Assembly (NCBI RefSeq): GCF_937958065.1
Contig: NZ_CALFXI010000087.1
Span: forward strand, 1-36,084
Origin: an uncultured Steroidobacter sp.
GTDB lineage: Bacteria > Pseudomonadota > Gammaproteobacteria > Steroidobacterales > Steroidobacteraceae
DNA length: 36,084 nt
Reading direction: 5' to 3'
The notes beneath the pieces were generated by a model. That model was not told the DNA's origin, searched no databases, and saw nothing but the letters and a program-made list of their open reading frames with translations. A program made the translations under genes and the position numbers. This document shows, one piece after another, positions 32,633 through 36,084 of this stretch (positions within the stretch are counted from its first letter, which is position 1; each line of letters begins with the position of its first letter).

Positions 32633-35600
32633 GGAGCGAACAACATTTCGAGATCGGCCGCATCCAGCTGCAGCGGTGCGGCATTCTTTTCGGTGTACAG
32701 CTGGTTGGCCAGCTGATGTTTCTGTTCCTGGAGGCGCACGATGCGCTCTTCGACCGTGCCTTGCGCGATGAGCTTGTAAACGAACACTGGCTTGTGCTGC
32801 CCGATGCGATGCGCGCGATCGGTGGCCTGCGCCTCGACGGCGGGATTCCACCATGGGTCATAGTGAATGACGGTGTCCGCGGCCGTGAGATTCAAGCCTG
32901 TGCCGCCGGCTTTCAGGCTGATCAGGAACAACGGCACGGCGCCGCTCTGGAACTTCTCGATCAGCGGCATGCGGTCCTTGGTCTCGCCGGTCAGCAACAG
33001 ATAAGGAATGCCCAGTTCCTGCATCTGTGCTTCGATCAAGGCAAGCATGGACGTGAACTGCGAGAACAGCAGGATGCGCCGGCCTTCCTCGATCATTTCC
33101 GGCAGGGCGTTGCTGAGCCAGTCCATCTTGGCCGACGGAACGGCTTCTTCCGACTGCTCCGGCGACGTGACCAGTCGTGGATCGCAACACGCCTGGCGCA
33201 GCTTGAGCAGGGCATCGAGCACGGTGATCTGGCTGCGGGCGAGGCCGCGTTCTTCGATGGTCTCGCGAACGCGCCGATGCGAGGCCAGGCGTACGCCGTC
33301 GTAGAAGTCGCGCTGTTTCTCGTCCAGCGCGATGGTTTCGATGATCTGGGTCTTCTCGGGCAGCTCCGGCGCGACCGCATCTTTCGTCCGTCGCAGCACG
33401 AACGGAGCGATGCGTCGGCTGAGCGATGCCGCGCGCTCGCGATCGTTGTTCTTTTCAATGGCCGTGCGGTACTGGCGCTGGAAGTCGCGTTCCTCGCCCA
33501 GCATGCCGGGTTGCAGGAAATCGATCAGCGACCACAGCTCGCCGAGATGATTTTCCATCGGCGTGCCGGTGAGGCAGAGCCGATGCTCGGCGTTCAGTGC
33601 GCGTGCCGCTTGAGATACTTTGGCGCGAGGGTTCTTGATCACCTGCGCCTCGTCCATCACCACCAGATAGAACTCGTGCGCTGTCAGCACCTCGCTGTCG
33701 AGCTGCAGCAGCGGATACGCGGTGATGACGACATCGACGTTGCGGATCGAGGAGAACAGCTCCTTGCGGCGCGCGCCATGCAATGTCAGCTGTTTCAGAT
33801 GCGGTGCGAACTGCTGGATCTCTCGCTGCCAGTTGCCAATGACGCTCACCGGCGCGACGATGAGCGAAGGTTTGGTCAGGCGACCGGCTTCCTTTTCCAG
33901 TGCGAGATGAGCCAGCGTCTGCACGGTTTTGCCCAAGCCCATGTCGTCCGCGAGGATGCCGCCGAGATGGCAGCGTCGCAGGAACTGCAACCAGCCGAGG
34001 CCCTCCTGCTGATACGGGCGCAAGGTCGCGTTGAAGCGCGGCGGCGCTTGCAGCGGTTTTATCGCAGAGAAGTTCTTGAGCTCGGCGACGGATTCGAGCA
34101 GCGCGGTGCTCTTCGATCGAAGCACCGGTGCTTCGGGTTCCGAGGTGAGCTGCGCGAGCCGGCTCGCTTGCGATGCCGGCAGCGCCAGCGCCTGCTGCTT
34201 GTTGAGCGCGTCGTGGTCGAACAGCTCGACGAGTGTGTCGGCGATGCGCTTGATGCGCTCGATCGGCACCGGCAGATAGCGCTTGTCCGGCAACTGCACG
34301 AACAATTGCTCGCCGATGCGATGCACGCCGGCTTCACCGGTGCCGAGCGCGCCTTGCAGATAATCGACGAGCGCCGGCAGCAGATTGATCTGCACGCCAT
34401 CGACCACCAGGCCGAGCTTCAAGTCGAACCATTCGCGATCGCGGCTGCTGTCGGCGTCCACATACCATTCGCCGGCGGACGCGAGCCGATATGGAAAGTC
34501 GTCGTTGATGACCACGTCCCAACCTTCGGCGCGCAGCTTGGGGATGCCGTCGAGCACGAACGTCAGCCAGAAGTCGCGGCCTTGCGAGCTGTGCGCGAGC
34601 GCGGCGTCGAAGCGTTGCTGGATCCTGCGCTCGGCCTCGCGGTCTCTCGGGATCTCGTGGAGCTTGCTGTCCGCGACGATGCGCACGTGGCTCATGTCAT
34701 CGCGCAGCGAGCGGCTGTAGACGGGCAAGCCGTTGTAGACGAAGTACAGCGTGGCGATCGGGTCTTCCGACAGATACAGCTGCGCGCCAACGCTCTTGCG
34801 TGCGCGCCGTACCGCTTTCAGCTCTCGCAGCTTGGGCAACGCGGGACAACTGTGGGCGATATCTGCATTCAATTCCGCGACTTGCTCTGGCGCGACCGGT
34901 GGCGCGTTCCAGAAGCGACGGAATTCTTCGATGGAGCAGGGCAGCGCGAGCGCGCCGACCTCTTTGCTGCTGGGATCCACGTACGTCGCGACGTCCAGAT
35001 CGAAGAACGTCGCGATCGCATCGTCACCGCGCTCGCAGACCTCGCATTGCAGGTACTGCTCGCCGTTCTCCAGCTGCTGCCACGAGAGCTTGGTCTGTCG
35101 CGGCTTGCCGGCCTTGAGCGAAGCGGTGTCCAGTGTCTGCCAGCGGGCGCGGCCGGTTGCGACGACATGATTGAGCACCGTCGTGCCCTCGGTATCGCGC
35201 AGCAGCCAGGGGCCGTCGGTTCGCTGTGAAAGTAACAACTGCAGGATCTGCCGATCTTCCGAATCGACATAGCGAGGGAAGTCGTTGCCTCGGGGCACGA
35301 AGATGCTCGAACTGCCGCGAGCGAGGCGGGTGGAGCCGGGGGCTGTTTGACCCACCCAGGTCGAGAGTTGCAATTCGCCAGCGGAAGTCGACTGCAGCAG
35401 ATAGTACAGCCGTTGTTGTAACTGCGGCCCGGCGGGGGCGGAGGTCGCGCGTTGCAGGGAAGACGTCGGGCGCTGAGGCGCGGCAACGCCCGGCGGGCTG
35501 CTCACAGCCGCAATGGACACCGCTGCGATGTGCACGCAGGGGCTGGGCTTTCCGCAGCTGCATTCGGCTTCCGCGATCTGCTGATCGTTCGGCTTCGCGT

Positions 35601-35775
35601 GTCGAATATAGACACGCTGCCGCTTGCTCGCCGCGCTCTCATCGGCGACCACGCCAGTAACGACCAGGCCGGATTGCAGGATCCGCAGCTCGCTGACAGC
35701 GCCGCCGCGGACCAGTTGTTGTGCGGCCAGGAAGAGGTCATCGCCAAACCCCGCCCTTGACCCGCTCGAAGACAC
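32629..35775 (-). CDS. SWIM-domain SNF2 family DNA helicase/translocase
   Basis: 1048 residues. An N-terminal SWIM zinc-binding motif (CxCx5CxH: Cys72, Cys74, Cys80, His82) is followed by a long DUF-type central region and a C-terminal SNF2 ATPase (about 575-1040). Motifs: DDMGLGKT (Lys616, Walker A), DEAQ (708-711, Walker B), LTGTPMENHLGELWSL (III), LLFSQFTSML (IV), LISLKAGGTGLNL (V) and QATDRAHRIGQ (VI). SNF2 proteins translocate on double-stranded DNA and remodel protein-DNA complexes; bacterial members resemble RapA or unnamed repair/remodelling factors. Starts at GTG 35775 with GGAG eight bases upstream, 12 bases after the yebC-like stop. Coupled to the unknown downstream gene. Confidence 0.95.
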   Translation of the reverse strand: MSSSGSRAGFGDDLFLAAQQLVRGGAVSELRILQSGLVVTGVVADESAASKRQRVYIRHAKPNDQQIAEAECSCGKPSPCVHIAAVSIAAVSSPPGVAAPQRPTSSLQRATSAPAGPQLQQRLYYLLQSTSAGELQLSTWVGQTAPGSTRLARGSSSIFVPRGNDFPRYVDSEDRQILQLLLSQRTDGPWLLRDTEGTTVLNHVVATGRARWQTLDTASLKAGKPRQTKLSWQQLENGEQYLQCEVCERGDDAIATFFDLDVATYVDPSSKEVGALALPCSIEEFRRFWNAPPVAPEQVAELNADIAHSCPALPKLRELKAVRRARKSVGAQLYLSEDPIATLYFVYNGLPVYSRSLRDDMSHVRIVADSKLHEIPRDREAERRIQQRFDAALAHSSQGRDFWLTFVLDGIPKLRAEGWDVVINDDFPYRLASAGEWYVDADSSRDREWFDLKLGLVVDGVQINLLPALVDYLQGALGTGEAGVHRIGEQLFVQLPDKRYLPVPIERIKRIADTLVELFDHDALNKQQALALPASQASRLAQLTSEPEAPVLRSKSTALLESVAELKNFSAIKPLQAPPRFNATLRPYQQEGLGWLQFLRRCHLGGILADDMGLGKTVQTLAHLALEKEAGRLTKPSLIVAPVSVIGNWQREIQQFAPHLKQLTLHGARRKELFSSIRNVDVVITAYPLLQLDSEVLTAHEFYLVVMDEAQVIKNPRAKVSQAARALNAEHRLCLTGTPMENHLGELWSLIDFLQPGMLGEERDFQRQYRTAIEKNNDRERAASLSRRIAPFVLRRTKDAVAPELPEKTQIIETIALDEKQRDFYDGVRLASHRRVRETIEERGLARSQITVLDALLKLRQACCDPRLVTSPEQSEEAVPSAKMDWLSNALPEMIEEGRRILLFSQFTSMLALIEAQMQELGIPYLLLTGETKDRMPLIEKFQSGAVPLFLISLKAGGTGLNLTAADTVIHYDPWWNPAVEAQATDRAHRIGQHKPVFVYKLIAQGTVEERIVRLQEQKHQLANQLYTEKNAAPLQLDAADLEMLFAP

Positions 35776-35787
35776 GGGCTTACTCCA

Positions 35788-36084
35788 TCAAGCCAGCGTG
35801 TGATACACCTTCTGCACGTCCTCGTCCTGCTCGAGCTTGTCGATCATCTCCAGGACTTCGGTGGCCTGCTCTTCGGGCAGCTCGGTCGGCGTGAGACAGA
35901 TGTATTCGTGCTCGGCGGACAGCGGCGTGATGCCGCGATCTTCCAGTGCTTTCTGCATCTGGCCGAACTCGGGGAAGTTGCAACGGGCCACGATCTGCGG
36001 CTCGCCTTTCTCGCCGGTGCTCTCGCCCATTTCCTCCAGGCCGTGGTCGATCAGGTACAGCTCCAGGTCGTCCTGGTCGATGCC
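35788..36084 (-). CDS. YebC/PmpR family regulator, 3' part
   Basis: 98 C-terminal residues of a YebC-family protein; the 5' part lies beyond the window edge. The order GIDQDDLELYLIDHGLEEMGE, ARCNFPEFGQMQKALED, EYICLTPTELPEEQATEVLEMIDKLEQDEDVQKVYHTLA matches domains 2 and 3 of YebC (about 245 residues in full). Members act as DNA-binding regulators or assist ribosomes stalled at polyproline; which applies here is unknown. The visible part is intact, with a normal stop at 35788-35790. Confidence 0.94.
   Translation of the reverse strand, partial: GIDQDDLELYLIDHGLEEMGESTGEKGEPQIVARCNFPEFGQMQKALEDRGITPLSAEHEYICLTPTELPEEQATEVLEMIDKLEQDEDVQKVYHTLA

Noticed and set aside
32716..35229. 837-codon plus-strand open frame
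   Set aside because: It lies fully antisense to the SNF2 helicase and its translation has repetitive His/Arg/Gln-rich content; it follows from codon bias of the real gene in GC-rich DNA.
31391..36084. SNF2 helicase plus partner as a defence system
   Set aside because: No nuclease, methylase, phospholipase D or other defence signature is adjacent, and the flanking gene is a housekeeping YebC-family gene; kept only as a low-probability alternative.
1..36084. CRISPR arrays, insertion sequences, prophage or integrase genes
   Set aside because: No regularly spaced repeats, transposase motifs or phage structural genes were seen on either strand.

Overview
This is about 36 kb of GC-rich bacterial chromosome, densely packed on both strands. 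It looks like a gammaproteobacterium, possibly near Steroidobacteraceae, Nevskiales or Xanthomonadales. That placement is inferred from the gene families, the lipoprotein signals and the base composition; no rRNA marker is present. I see no insertion sequence, prophage, CRISPR array, integrase or restriction-modification genes, so the window reads as core and lightly accessory chromosome rather than an island.

Layout. 1-411 holds no gene I can support. 412-3362 carries a beta-propeller phytase lipoprotein, then an Lrp-type regulator divergent from alanine dehydrogenase (ald). 3481-5367 is a fused MFS transporter / lysophospholipid acyltransferase on the minus strand. 5538-7652 carries a rhomboid protease and a Tat-exported PhoX-type phosphatase. 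7668-12857 is a minus-strand run: a crystallin J1-like small protein, a saccharopine-dehydrogenase-like oxidoreductase, a large membrane protein fused to a spermidine-synthase-like domain, and a 2OG-Fe(II) oxygenase. 13063-17250 is a plus-strand three-gene module: exported PHP-domain metallohydrolase, membrane-anchored PpiC-like protein and HupE/UreJ-like membrane protein, closed by a terminator. 17429-18616 holds two small exported proteins of unknown role. 18827-19021 is the remnant of an amidohydrolase. 19238-23149 carries an SRPBCC protein, a DUF2799-type lipoprotein, a PAP2 phosphatase and a lactate permease. 23133-26318 has an ATP-grasp enzyme and a DUF5916 outer-membrane protein. 26459-27833 has a DnaQ-like exonuclease convergent with a DUF899 protein. 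28018-28094 is tRNA-Arg(UCG). 28107-31238 has a lipoprotein, a transmembrane Ser/Thr kinase and an exported unknown. 31391-36084 has an unknown gene translationally coupled to a SWIM/SNF2 helicase, then the 3' end of a YebC-family regulator.

How the genes work together. Several products release or move phosphate at the envelope (phytase, PhoX, PAP2, possibly the PHP protein), which suggests a cell that scavenges organic phosphate. ald and its divergent Lrp regulator form a classic amino-acid-responsive unit. The least understood coherent unit is the PHP / PpiC-like / HupE-like module at 13063-17250: its last two genes overlap by one base and it has an internal perfect hairpin. I rank it as the best candidate for an undescribed system, but I cannot assign its substrate from sequence alone.
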